Positions 44,471 to 51,665 of a stretch of DNA of 51,665 bases are shown here, piece by piece. The notes beneath the pieces were generated by a model. That model searched no databases. It saw nothing but the letters and a program-made list of their open reading frames with translations, and was not told the origin of the DNA. Position 1 is the first letter of the stretch, and each line of letters starts with the position of its first letter. The stretch is from assembly GCA_010692645.1 (NCBI GenBank), contig JAAHGS010000032.1, forward strand, positions 1 through 51,665, read 5' to 3'. The position numbers and the translations under genes were made by a program. Source of the stretch: Symploca sp. SIO2E9. GTDB lineage: Bacteria > Cyanobacteriota > Cyanobacteriia > Cyanobacteriales > Coleofasciculaceae.

Positions 44471-46357
44471 ATGATCATTGTTGGGAAATCGGACACTACT
44501 GACTATACAACTATTGAGGAGGCAATTAAAAATGCCCAACCTGGAACTAAAATTTTAGTACAACCGGGCATTTACAGGGAAAGTCTTGTTATTGATAAAC
44601 CCCTAGAAATTTTAGGAGATGGGCAAGTCTCAGATATTGTTATTGAGAGTACTAACTCTAGCTGTATTCTGATGCAAACAGAGTATTCAATAGTTCGAGG
44701 CCTAACCTTGCGAGGGTGTGCTACAGGTGTGCTTATTCTCAAAGGAAAATCAATCCTTGAAGACTGTGATATTACAAACTATGATATCCGTGGTGTAGCT
44801 ATTGTTGGTTCTCAAGCAAATCCTACTATCCGTCGCTGCCGTATTCATGATGGTAAGGGTAACGGAATTTCGATCAAAAACAATGGATTAGGAACTATAG
44901 AAGATTGCGATATCTATGGCAATACTCATCCAGGAGTGGATATCGATGGCAGTAATCCTACTCTCCGTCAATGTCGCATCTTTGATGGTAAAACCAACGG
45001 AATTTGGATAAAAAATAATGGATTAGGAACTATAGAAGATTGCGATATCTATGGCAATACTTATTCAGGAGTGATTATCGATGGCAGCAATCCTACTCTC
45101 CGTCAATGTCGTATTTATGATGGTAAACAATACGGAATTTGGATAAAAAATAATGGATTAGGAACTATAGAAGATTGCGATATCTATGGCAATACTTATT
45201 CAGGAGTGATTATCAATGGCAGTAATCCTACTCTGCGTCAATGTCGCATTTATGATGGTAAACAATACGGAATTTGGATAAAAAATAATGGAGCAGGAAC
45301 TATAGAAGATTGCGATATCTATGGCAATACTAACCCAGGAGTGTATATCGATGGCAGCAAACCTACTCTCCGTCAATGTCGTATTTATGATGGTAGACAA
45401 TACGGAATTTGGATAAAAAATAATGGAGCAGGAACTATAGAAGATTGCGATATCTATGGCAATACTAACCCAGGAGTGTATATCGATGGCAGCAATCCTA
45501 CTCTCCGTCAATGTCGTATCTTTGATGCAAAACAAAGCGGAATTTGGATACACAATAATGGATTAGGAACCATAGAAGATTGCGATATCTATGGCAATAC
45601 TTATCCAGGAGTGGTTATCGATGGTAGTAATCCTACTATCCATCAATGTCGTATCTATGATTGTAGACAAAACGGAATTTGGATAAAAAATAATGGAGCA
45701 GGAACTATAGAAGAGTGTGATATCTATGGTAATACTTATGTAGGAGTGGGTATCGATGGCGGCAAACCTACTCTCCGTCAATGTCGTATTTATGATGGAA
45801 AACAAAGCGGAATTTGGATAAAAAATAATGGAGCAGGAACTATAGAAGATTGCTATATCTATGGAAATACTTATCCAGGAGTGCTAATCGAGAATAAAAG
45901 TAATCCTATTTTTCGTCGTTGTCGAATTGAACACCATCCTTTTCCAGGAATTCAAATTGAACAAGGATGTGATCCTATTTTCCGTCGCTGTATTCTTAAA
46001 ACTAGTAAACCATTCTACTTGGGACTTACTGTTATATTAGGTATTTTTATAGCTTTACCTGTAGCGATAGCTGAGGGCTTGTTAATTACTCCCACTATGG
46101 CTGTAGCCTTAATTGCGATTATGCCCGTATTTTATAAATTGCGACAAAAGCGGTTTAATCAAAAATTTATTCTTAAAATTATATGTCTGATAATGGGATT
46201 AGGTGTAAGTTTAGGAATAACTTTTATTTTGGGTTTTAATTTCTACATTTTGTTTCCATTATTTGGAACCAGTTTACTCTTGATAAAAAATATTGGTCAA
46301 CCACTTTTTCAGCAAGCTAAGTTAATGTCTAAGTATCGGATAAATAAATCTCTTTAA
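44471..46357 (+). CDS. Parallel beta-helix repeat protein with C-terminal membrane region
   Basis: 628 aa from the ATG at 44471 (MIIVGKSDTTDYTTIEEAIK); a GTG at 44441 is an alternative. It begins like pectate-lyase/NosD-type right-handed beta-helices (TKILVQPGIYRESLVIDKPL). About eight repeats of 45 residues follow (NPTLRQCRIYDGKQYGIWIK, then NNGLGTIEDCDIYGNTYSG), each two helical coils. The C-terminal 125 residues hold three or four TM helices (LGLTVILGIFIALPVAIA; IICLIMGLGVSLGITFILG). There is no signal peptide, so which side of the membrane carries the helix is unclear. It is the last gene of the plus-strand cluster. Such repeats bind polysaccharide or protein partners; the substrate is unknown. 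Confidence 0.85.
   Translation: MIIVGKSDTTDYTTIEEAIKNAQPGTKILVQPGIYRESLVIDKPLEILGDGQVSDIVIESTNSSCILMQTEYSIVRGLTLRGCATGVLILKGKSILEDCDITNYDIRGVAIVGSQANPTIRRCRIHDGKGNGISIKNNGLGTIEDCDIYGNTHPGVDIDGSNPTLRQCRIFDGKTNGIWIKNNGLGTIEDCDIYGNTYSGVIIDGSNPTLRQCRIYDGKQYGIWIKNNGLGTIEDCDIYGNTYSGVIINGSNPTLRQCRIYDGKQYGIWIKNNGAGTIEDCDIYGNTNPGVYIDGSKPTLRQCRIYDGRQYGIWIKNNGAGTIEDCDIYGNTNPGVYIDGSNPTLRQCRIFDAKQSGIWIHNNGLGTIEDCDIYGNTYPGVVIDGSNPTIHQCRIYDCRQNGIWIKNNGAGTIEECDIYGNTYVGVGIDGGKPTLRQCRIYDGKQSGIWIKNNGAGTIEDCYIYGNTYPGVLIENKSNPIFRRCRIEHHPFPGIQIEQGCDPIFRRCILKTSKPFYLGLTVILGIFIALPVAIAEGLLITPTMAVALIAIMPVFYKLRQKRFNQKFILKIICLIMGLGVSLGITFILGFNFYILFPLFGTSLLLIKNIGQPLFQQAKLMSKYRINKSL
44819..45898 (+). repeat. Eight 135-bp tandem repeats in the beta-helix gene
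   Basis: AATCCTACTCTCCGTCAATG-type starts occur at 44819, 44954, 45089, 45224, 45359, 45494, 45629 and 45764, an exact 135-bp period, with very few base changes between several units, including synonymous sites. This points to recent amplification or gene conversion. Confidence 0.93.
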
Positions 46358-46464
46358 TTGAATACAAACCTTAATCAATAACCCTACAATCTTTTAACTG
46401 AAATTAACCTCAACGACAATTGAAAGCACCTCTACCTAAAGAGGCTTACAGCTATTTTTAAGAC

Positions 46465-46573
46465 TAAGCTGTTACGCATTTCAATCATATATTTATTTGA
46501 TATTAGTTAATGGCTAAAACTCTTGTTCCTCCTGTCTTCTGCCTTGCTGTTGTGCATTAAAAATGCACAATAG
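46465..46573 (+). mobile_element. MITE family A copy 3
   Basis: TAAGCTGTTACGCATTTCAATCATATATTT... through CTCTTGTTCCTCCTGTCTTCTGCC, with only about two heptamers, then TTGCTGTTGTGCATTAAAAATGCACAATAG. It is homologous to 24741-24906 and to 26653-26786 (reverse). With the tkt terminator it fills most of the 307-bp gap after the beta-helix gene. Confidence 0.82.
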
Positions 46574-46588
46574 ATTACCACTTTTTAG

Positions 46589-46616
46589 AAAAAGGCCCTC
46601 TATCTATTAGAGAGCC
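46589..46616 (-). terminator. Rho-independent terminator of tkt
   Basis: On the minus strand GGCTCTCTA (46616-46608) pairs with TAGAGGGCC (46602-46594) with one G-T type mismatch region, followed by TTTTT (46593-46589). It lies about 50 bp after the tkt stop. Confidence 0.8.
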
Positions 46617-46664
46617 TCATTAATTATTAGCAATTACGGTGAACGTATAATCAAAACCAAATTA

Positions 46665-48671
46665 CTATCCCAGCAACGCCTTCGCCTTCGCCACCACATT
46701 ATCAACTGTGTAGCCAAACTTCTCCATTGCCACACCACCGGGAGAAGAAGCACCAAAGCGCTCAATGCTAATCATATCGCCCTCAGAACCATAGTAACGG
46801 CACCAGCCGAAGCTAGAAGCAGCTTCTACAACTAGACGCTTAGTTACAGCCTTAGGCAATACCGATTCCCGATAAGTTTCATCCTGCTCATCAAAAAGTT
46901 CCCAACAGGGCATGGAAACGACACGAACTTTCTTGCCTTCACTGCTCAACTGTTCAGCAGCCTTGACACACAGGCTCACTTCCGAACCAGTACCAATCAG
47001 GATGATGTCGGGAGTGCCATCACTATCAGAGAGAATATAAGCACCCTTAGTGACATTTTCAATAGAACTACCAGCTAGGTTTGGTAAACCTTGCCGCGTT
47101 AGTGCCAGCAGTGTTGGGCGTTTACGGTTCTCAACTGCCACTTTATAAGCACCGGAAGTTTCATTGCCATCAGCAGGGCGCATAACTAAAAGATTAGGAA
47201 TCGCACGCAGGGAAGCAATGGTTTCAACCGGCTGGTGAGTAGGACCATCTTCGCCTAAGGCTACTGAATCATGAGTCATGATATAAATGACGCCAGCTTC
47301 CGACAGAGCCGACAGACGAATTGCTGCCCGCATGTAGTCAGCAAAGACTAAGAAAGTAGCACAGTAATTAACTAATCCAGAGCCATGAAGGGCGATACCG
47401 TTAGAAATCGCTCCCATACCGTGTTCTCTGACACCAAAACGCAGGTTACGATTTTCGTATTGCCCCTTTTGGAAGTCACTAGAAACCTTTAAGATTGTCA
47501 GGTTAGAGGGAGCAAGGTCAGCAGAACCACCAATCAGTTCTGGTAACACTGGAGCTAGAGCATTGAGAGTGACCTCAGAATGCTTGCGAGTAGCTAATGC
47601 CTTGTCTTCAGGGGTGTAGGTAGGCAGCGCCTTCTCCCATCCTGTCGGCAACTTGCCACTAGTAATCCGCTCAAATTCTGCTGCTTCTTGGGGATATTTG
47701 GCTTGGTAGTCAGCTAGAGTCTGATTCCACTCTGCTTCGCTGGTGGCACCTTGCTCAACTGCCTGGCGAAATTGCTTGAGAGCATCTTCTGGTACTACAA
47801 AGGGCTCATATTCCCAACCCAGGTTCTCACGAGTGGCTGTTACCTCATCCCCACCGAGAGCGGCACCATGAACAGCATGGGAGTTAGCTTTATTAGGTGA
47901 GCCATAACCGATAGTAGTTGTCACCTTAATTAAAGACGGTTTATCAGTGACAGCTTTAGCAGCTTCAATCGCTTGTTGAATTCCTGCGAGGTCTGTGTTA
48001 CCGTTCTCTACATGCTGTACGTGCCAGCCGTAAGCTTCAAAGCGCTTACCCACATCTTCGGTAAATGCCAAATCAGTGGAGCCATCAATAGAAATGTGAT
48101 TGTCATCATAGAGGGCGATGAGTTTGCCTAGTCCTAGGTGACCACCAAGGGAACAGGCTTCCCCAGATACACCTTCCATGTTGCAACCATCACCTAGGAT
48201 AACGTAGGTATAGTGGTCTACGATTTTGGCATCAGGTTTGTTGAACTTGGCTGCCAAATGAGCCTCTGCCATTGCCAAACCTACAGCATTGGCAATTCCT
48301 TGCCCCAAGGGTCCTGTGGTCACTTCCACACCCTCAGTCTCGAAGTTTTCAGGGTGACCAGGGGTTATAGAGCCCCACTGCCGGAATTGCTTAATGTCTT
48401 CAATTGTCATACTGTCATAGCCAGTTAGGTAGAGCATGGCGTACTGCAACATGCAACCATGACCAGCCGACAAAACGAAGCGATCGCGGTTGAACCATTT
48501 GGGGTTTTTGGGATTATACCGCATGATGCGGTTCCAGAGTACAAACGCCATAGGAGCAGCGCCCATTGGCAGCCCTGGATGACCAGACTTTGCCTTCTCT
48601 ACGGCGTCAATCGCCAGAAAGCGGATGGAGTTGATACAAAGTTCTTCTAGAGATTGGGTTGCAACGGCCAT
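46665..48671 (-). CDS. tkt: Transketolase (Calvin cycle / pentose phosphate pathway)
   Basis: 668 aa, normal for transketolase. It moves two-carbon units between sugar phosphates using thiamine diphosphate. The sequence has [43 protein letters not shown] with the later Asn ([10 protein letters not shown]), [14 protein letters not shown] (catalytic Glu), [15 protein letters not shown] and the C-terminal [12 protein letters not shown]. All motifs are intact. Minus strand, downstream of fabF by 262 bp, matching the acpP-fabF-tkt order known from cyanobacteria. The start ATG at 48671 has no clear Shine-Dalgarno. A terminator follows at 46589-46616. Confidence 0.96.
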   Translation of the reverse strand: MAVATQSLEELCINSIRFLAIDAVEKAKSGHPGLPMGAAPMAFVLWNRIMRYNPKNPKWFNRDRFVLSAGHGCMLQYAMLYLTGYDSMTIEDIKQFRQWGSITPGHPENFETEGVEVTTGPLGQGIANAVGLAMAEAHLAAKFNKPDAKIVDHYTYVILGDGCNMEGVSGEACSLGGHLGLGKLIALYDDNHISIDGSTDLAFTEDVGKRFEAYGWHVQHVENGNTDLAGIQQAIEAAKAVTDKPSLIKVTTTIGYGSPNKANSHAVHGAALGGDEVTATRENLGWEYEPFVVPEDALKQFRQAVEQGATSEAEWNQTLADYQAKYPQEAAEFERITSGKLPTGWEKALPTYTPEDKALATRKHSEVTLNALAPVLPELIGGSADLAPSNLTILKVSSDFQKGQYENRNLRFGVREHGMGAISNGIALHGSGLVNYCATFLVFADYMRAAIRLSALSEAGVIYIMTHDSVALGEDGPTHQPVETIASLRAIPNLLVMRPADGNETSGAYKVAVENRKRPTLLALTRQGLPNLAGSSIENVTKGAYILSDSDGTPDIILIGTGSEVSLCVKAAEQLSSEGKKVRVVSMPCWELFDEQDETYRESVLPKAVTKRLVVEAASSFGWCRYYGSEGDMISIERFGASSPGGVAMEKFGYTVDNVVAKAKALLG

Positions 48672-48933
48672 AATTTCGATTTAATCACTCTGGTGAACAA
48701 GACTTAAGGCAAAATTTATTTGAGTCAAAACTCGATGGCTCTAGGTCGCCCAAAGGTTACAACCTCATCATCCCATTATCGGAATCGATGAGCAAGAATC
48801 GGGGATCGAGAAGTGGTAAATCCAACAACAGACAATTTTTCTAGATCAACTGTCAACTTCTAGCGATAATCCTCACCTTTCCCCGAAGCTAAGGAGGGGT
48901 AGAACAAACCTGCTCAAACTGCAATTTGCCACT

Positions 48934-50187
48934 CTATTCGCTATATTTTTTGAATGCTAGCGTCACATTGTGACCGCCAAAGCCAAAAGAGTTGGAAAGC
49001 GCCACTTCTACATTAAGATTACGACTGTGATCTCTTACATAATCGAGGTCACACTCAGGATCGGGGTTTTGCAAATTGATTGTCGGTGGTACTTTATCAT
49101 TTGCCACTGCCATGACTGTTGCCACTGCCTCAATACCACCGGAACCACCCAACAGGTGACCTGTCATTGATTTGGTCGAGCTAATTGCTATTTTGTAGGC
49201 ATGTTCACCTAAAACCTTTTTAATTGCAGCCGTTTCATTGGCATCGTTGGCTGGTGTACTGGTACCGTGAGCATTGATATAGTTCACCTGTTCTGGTCTA
49301 AGACCAGCATCCTTGAGAGTCAGCTGCATTGCTCTAGTTGCACCTTCTCCACCTGGTACTGGCTTGGTCATGTGGTAGGCATCGCAAGTCATGCCGTAGC
49401 CAACGATTTCAGCATAAATCTTGGCACGACGGCTCAAGGCATGTTCTAACTCTTCAAGTAGCAAAATTCCAGAGCCTTCCCCCATGACAAAACCATCGCG
49501 GTCTCGGTCAAAGGGGCGGCAAGCTGATGATGGGTCATCATTACGGGTAGAAAGTGCCCTTGCTGCTGCAAAACCGGCAAGACCCAGAGGCGTGACGGCA
49601 GCTTCAGCACCTCCACAGAGCATCGCCTGAGCATAACCACGCTGTAGCAAGCGAAAACTATCACCGATGGCATGAGAACCAGCTGCACAGGCAGTAACTG
49701 TGCAACTATTTGGTCCTTTGGCACCAGTATGTATCGCTGTTAAACCAGCTGCCATGTTGGCAATCATCATTGGAATCATAAACGGGCTACAGCGATTGGG
49801 TCCGCGATTGAGATAAGTTTCCTGCTGGTCTTCTAATACCTTAAGACCACCAATCCCAGTACCAATAATCACGCCCACCTGTTCTGCATTCAGTTGATTA
49901 ATTTCAAACTGTGCATCTTTTAGAGCTTGCTTGCTTGCAGAAACTCCAAATTGAGCAAAGCGATCCATATGCTTTGCATCCTTTCCATTCATGTATTCTT
50001 TGGGGTCATACCCCTTGACTTCACCCGCAATGCGGCAGGCATGTCGAGAGGGATCAAATGAGGTAATTAGAGCAATGCCATTGCATCCGTTCAACAACCC
50101 TTGCCAGTAGTCATCTAAAGTGTTGCCTATCGGTGTAATTGCGCCAAGACCCGTAACAACAACGCGTTTTTTTTCAAAGTTTGTCAT
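48934..50187 (-). CDS. fabF: 3-oxoacyl-ACP synthase II
   Basis: 417 aa. It condenses malonyl-ACP with acyl-ACP in fatty-acid elongation. The catalytic triad is visible: Cys167 in VTACAAGSH, His near 305 in INAHGTSTPAND and His near 342 in SMTGHLLGGSG. The N-terminus, RVVVTGLGAITPIGNT, and the C-terminus, NSFGFGGHNV, are typical. It uses the acyl carrier protein encoded upstream (51052-51372); a decayed iscB fragment of about 800 bp now separates the two genes. If transcription from acpP still runs through, fabF may be affected by it, or may have gained its own promoter. Confidence 0.96.
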   Translation of the reverse strand: MTNFEKKRVVVTGLGAITPIGNTLDDYWQGLLNGCNGIALITSFDPSRHACRIAGEVKGYDPKEYMNGKDAKHMDRFAQFGVSASKQALKDAQFEINQLNAEQVGVIIGTGIGGLKVLEDQQETYLNRGPNRCSPFMIPMMIANMAAGLTAIHTGAKGPNSCTVTACAAGSHAIGDSFRLLQRGYAQAMLCGGAEAAVTPLGLAGFAAARALSTRNDDPSSACRPFDRDRDGFVMGEGSGILLLEELEHALSRRAKIYAEIVGYGMTCDAYHMTKPVPGGEGATRAMQLTLKDAGLRPEQVNYINAHGTSTPANDANETAAIKKVLGEHAYKIAISSTKSMTGHLLGGSGGIEAVATVMAVANDKVPPTINLQNPDPECDLDYVRDHSRNLNVEVALSNSFGFGGHNVTLAFKKYSE

Positions 50188-50253
50188 GATGCCGAATCAT
50201 TAAATCGCAAAATTATAGAGACAAACCGCCATATAACAGGACAATTCGTACAC

Positions 50254-51033
50254 CTAGCCATAGGAGTACGAATAACCATCCCTGGCTTGTACAAGGATGA
50301 ACTTGTCCAGAGTTCGATGAATTCGACGCTTGCCGATTCTGAACTCGAAGGGATTCTCTCCTTGAACAACCACCAAACCCGTCCACACTCCGACATTCTT
50401 CCCTTTGGGGATTACTGCTCTGGCAAGATCTCCTGTATACCATCCGTGTCTATAGATCTGAGGCGGTTCCGAACAAGGGAATCCGTACTTATTGATTCGA
50501 CACAATCGGCGATTACCCCATCCTTTAGCCTTGATCAGCAGCGGCTTGATTAGTGTGATCTTTAACTTAGGCGTGTCTCCTACACAGGCTGCATTTAACC
50601 AGTATGCCTGGGGTAAACCCTGTTGGCATCGCTTCATTTTGGTCAACGCACTACTACCTGTATTCACTACTAATCCTGTGTCCTTGAGCGCTCTCAACAA
50701 TGCCCAGCCAGTTATATTGACCGCTGCTGCATTCTTGAGGGGAGATTTGGCTTGAGCCTTAATCCTGTTGAAAAACTCTGGCTTTTTCTTTAAGAACTCT
50801 TTGAGCGACTTATTACCCTTCTTCTGATTGCAGCGATCGCAGGCTAAACAGAGATTGCTAACTCTGTCAGACCCCCCTTAGAGCGCGGGTGAATGAGTTC
50901 TATTTGTAGAGGCACATTTTCGGCTCCACAATCAGCACCTTTCCTTTGCCTTTTCTCCAAGAGGTACTCCCTGAGCATTTATCCAGTCAAAGTCCCCTGT
51001 TGGTACTCAATATTAGGCGGTTTATCCAGGTCG
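50254..51033 (-). pseudogene. Decayed iscB fragment (HNH, RuvC-III and C-terminal part) between acpP and fabF
   Basis: Read on the minus strand in two frames. From about 51033: NIEYQQGTLTG, stop TAA (50979-50981, where family members have Tyr), then LREYLLEKRQRKGADCGAEN, VPLQIELIHPRSKGG. A one-base loss in a G run (six G at 50872-50877) then shifts the frame to SDRVSNLCLACDRCNQKKGN. An open stretch from 50700 follows (ALKDTGLVVNTGSSALTKMK, LPQAYWLNAACVGD, RINKYGFPCSEPP, YTGDLARAVIPKGK), ending DGYSYSYG. The HNH catalytic His (family IEHIHP) is Leu here, and the first zinc Cys is lost. The RuvC-I/II half and omega-RNA are absent. It begins within about 20 bp of the acpP stop. Confidence 0.85.
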
Positions 51034-51051
51034 TGGTAGAGGGTATTTGTT

Positions 51052-51372
51052 TCACGCAGGAGCTTCTAATTTTTCGCTGATGTAATCGACAGCAGCTTTG
51101 ACAGTAGCAATCTTTTCTGCTGCCTCATCTGGAATTTCAATATCGAACTCTTCCTCCAAAGCCATTACCAGTTCTACCGTATCCAGGGAGTCGGCATTTA
51201 GATCATTGGCAAAGTTAGCTGCTGGTGTTACCTGTTCGTCCTTAACTTCAAGTTGCGTGACAACTATTTTTTTGACTTTCTCGAAAATCTCTGGGTTCAT
51301 CTCTAGGCTCTTTTCTGGGCTCTTTTCTGCGCTCACTTCTGGGCTCACTTCTTGGCTCATTTCTTGACTCAT
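51052..51372 (-). CDS. acpP: Acyl carrier protein with unusual N-terminal extension
   Basis: 106 aa; family members usually have about 80. The carrier domain ([19 protein letters not shown] onward) has the phosphopantetheine site [11 protein letters not shown] with Ser62. In front lies a 24-residue extension made of near repeats ([20 protein letters not shown]). The start at 51372 is supported by TGAGGA 8 nt upstream, while the internal Met25 codon at 51300 has no good site, so the extension is probably translated. The extension is encoded by a degenerate 12-bp tandem repeat. It is the first gene of the acpP-fabF-tkt series. Confidence 0.94.
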   Translation of the reverse strand: MSQEMSQEVSPEVSAEKSPEKSLEMNPEIFEKVKKIVVTQLEVKDEQVTPAANFANDLNADSLDTVELVMALEEEFDIEIPDEAAEKIATVKAAVDYISEKLEAPA

Positions 51373-51521
51373 TTAGATATTCCTCAACCGATTTGCTAGA
51401 ACTTGTTACGTAGTTTTATCTGGTTCCAAGCATTCTTTTCATATTATCCGAAATGGGTAGCATCAACACCATCTAAGAGAGTTGCCTAAAAACCATGTCC
51501 TCTTGCTGGAAGGGGAGGGGG

Positions 51522-51655
51522 GGGTGAGCGAAAAAAAGCTGACGGGGTGACAACCAGACTGAAGTGTTGACAGGGTGTAGGGTGTAGGGGGTGGGGTGTG
51601 GGGAAAAATTAAAAGTTAACTTACAAGCAATAGGGGGACTATTTTCTATTCACCC
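51522..51655. repeat. MITE-like repeat, family C copy 3 (diverged)
   Basis: GGGTGAGCGAAAAAAAG at 51522 and CTATTCACCC ending 51655 resemble the ends at 33989-34084, with a GGGTGTA/GGGTGTG array inside. The remaining DNA from 51373 to the window end is the acpP upstream region, with no other gene seen. Confidence 0.6.
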
Positions 51656-51665
51656 GGTGTTGTTG

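Noticed and set aside
45200-45805. Minus-strand repetitive frames opposite the beta-helix gene.
   Set aside because: They are antisense shadows of the 135-bp repeats, which clearly encode beta-helix coils on the plus strand.
44819-45898. Regular 135-bp repeats considered as a non-coding repeat array or CRISPR.
   Set aside because: The frame is open throughout, the period is a multiple of three, and the translation is a classic parallel beta-helix.
1-51665. Search by eye for tRNA and rRNA genes.
   Set aside because: No convincing tRNA T-arm (GGTTCGAATCC-like) with acceptor pairing or rRNA stretch was seen. A tRNAscan run would settle this.

Overview
The window comes from a cyanobacterium, most likely a filamentous one. 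The evidence is frequent HIP1 octamers (GCGATCGC), many short tandem repeats of 7-8 bp (TAATAAG, CCTTCTG, CTCCGCGT types), an abundance of small palindromic and MITE-like repeats, cyanobacterial gene families (a GUN4-domain kinase, an ethylene-receptor-like histidine kinase, DUF2288, RAYT) and the acpP-fabF-tkt fatty-acid/Calvin-cycle cluster.

Layout. 1-800: the 5' part of an iscB gene on the minus strand, with its omega-RNA just upstream. 860-2829 (minus): hypC, a small TPR-like protein and a Uma2 nuclease. 3061-8069 (plus): a fused 5-oxoprolinase whose true N-terminus is displaced by a poly-A frameshift, then an unknown protein. 8.1-12.6 kb: accessory DNA rich in repeats, with a broken 72-codon gene, a Ser/Thr kinase carrying a GUN4 domain, and a RAYT transposase beside four tandem 114-bp REP-like units. 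12.6-14.8 kb (minus): a transketolase-like enzyme. 14.9-16.8 kb: a dead cytochrome P450 split by a 462-bp IS200/IS605-type relic. 17.7-26.6 kb (plus): core genes fabD, plsC, a DUF2288 gene and purB, then a coiled-coil protein with an OmpA-family protein, then mutL between two inverted copies of one MITE. 27.3-31.4 kb: a hybrid histidine kinase with an ethylene-binding-like sensor domain, and a potassium channel.

31.4-46.4 kb is the most unusual region. A vWA lipoprotein (minus) faces a plus-strand series: a 4-TM protein, a tubulin/FtsZ-like protein, a 1077-aa actin/Hsp70-like ATPase, and four consecutive genes that share a C-terminal domain of about 110 aa (five copies in all). The series ends with a membrane-anchored parallel beta-helix protein built from nearly identical 135-bp repeats. 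I read this as one multi-protein system that couples two NTPase cytoskeleton-like folds to the cell envelope. I know of no described function for it.

46.6-51.4 kb (minus): acpP, fabF and tkt in the order acpP-fabF-tkt, interrupted by a decayed iscB 3' fragment between acpP and fabF. The window therefore holds three traces of OMEGA-type (IscB/TnpB) elements in different stages of decay.
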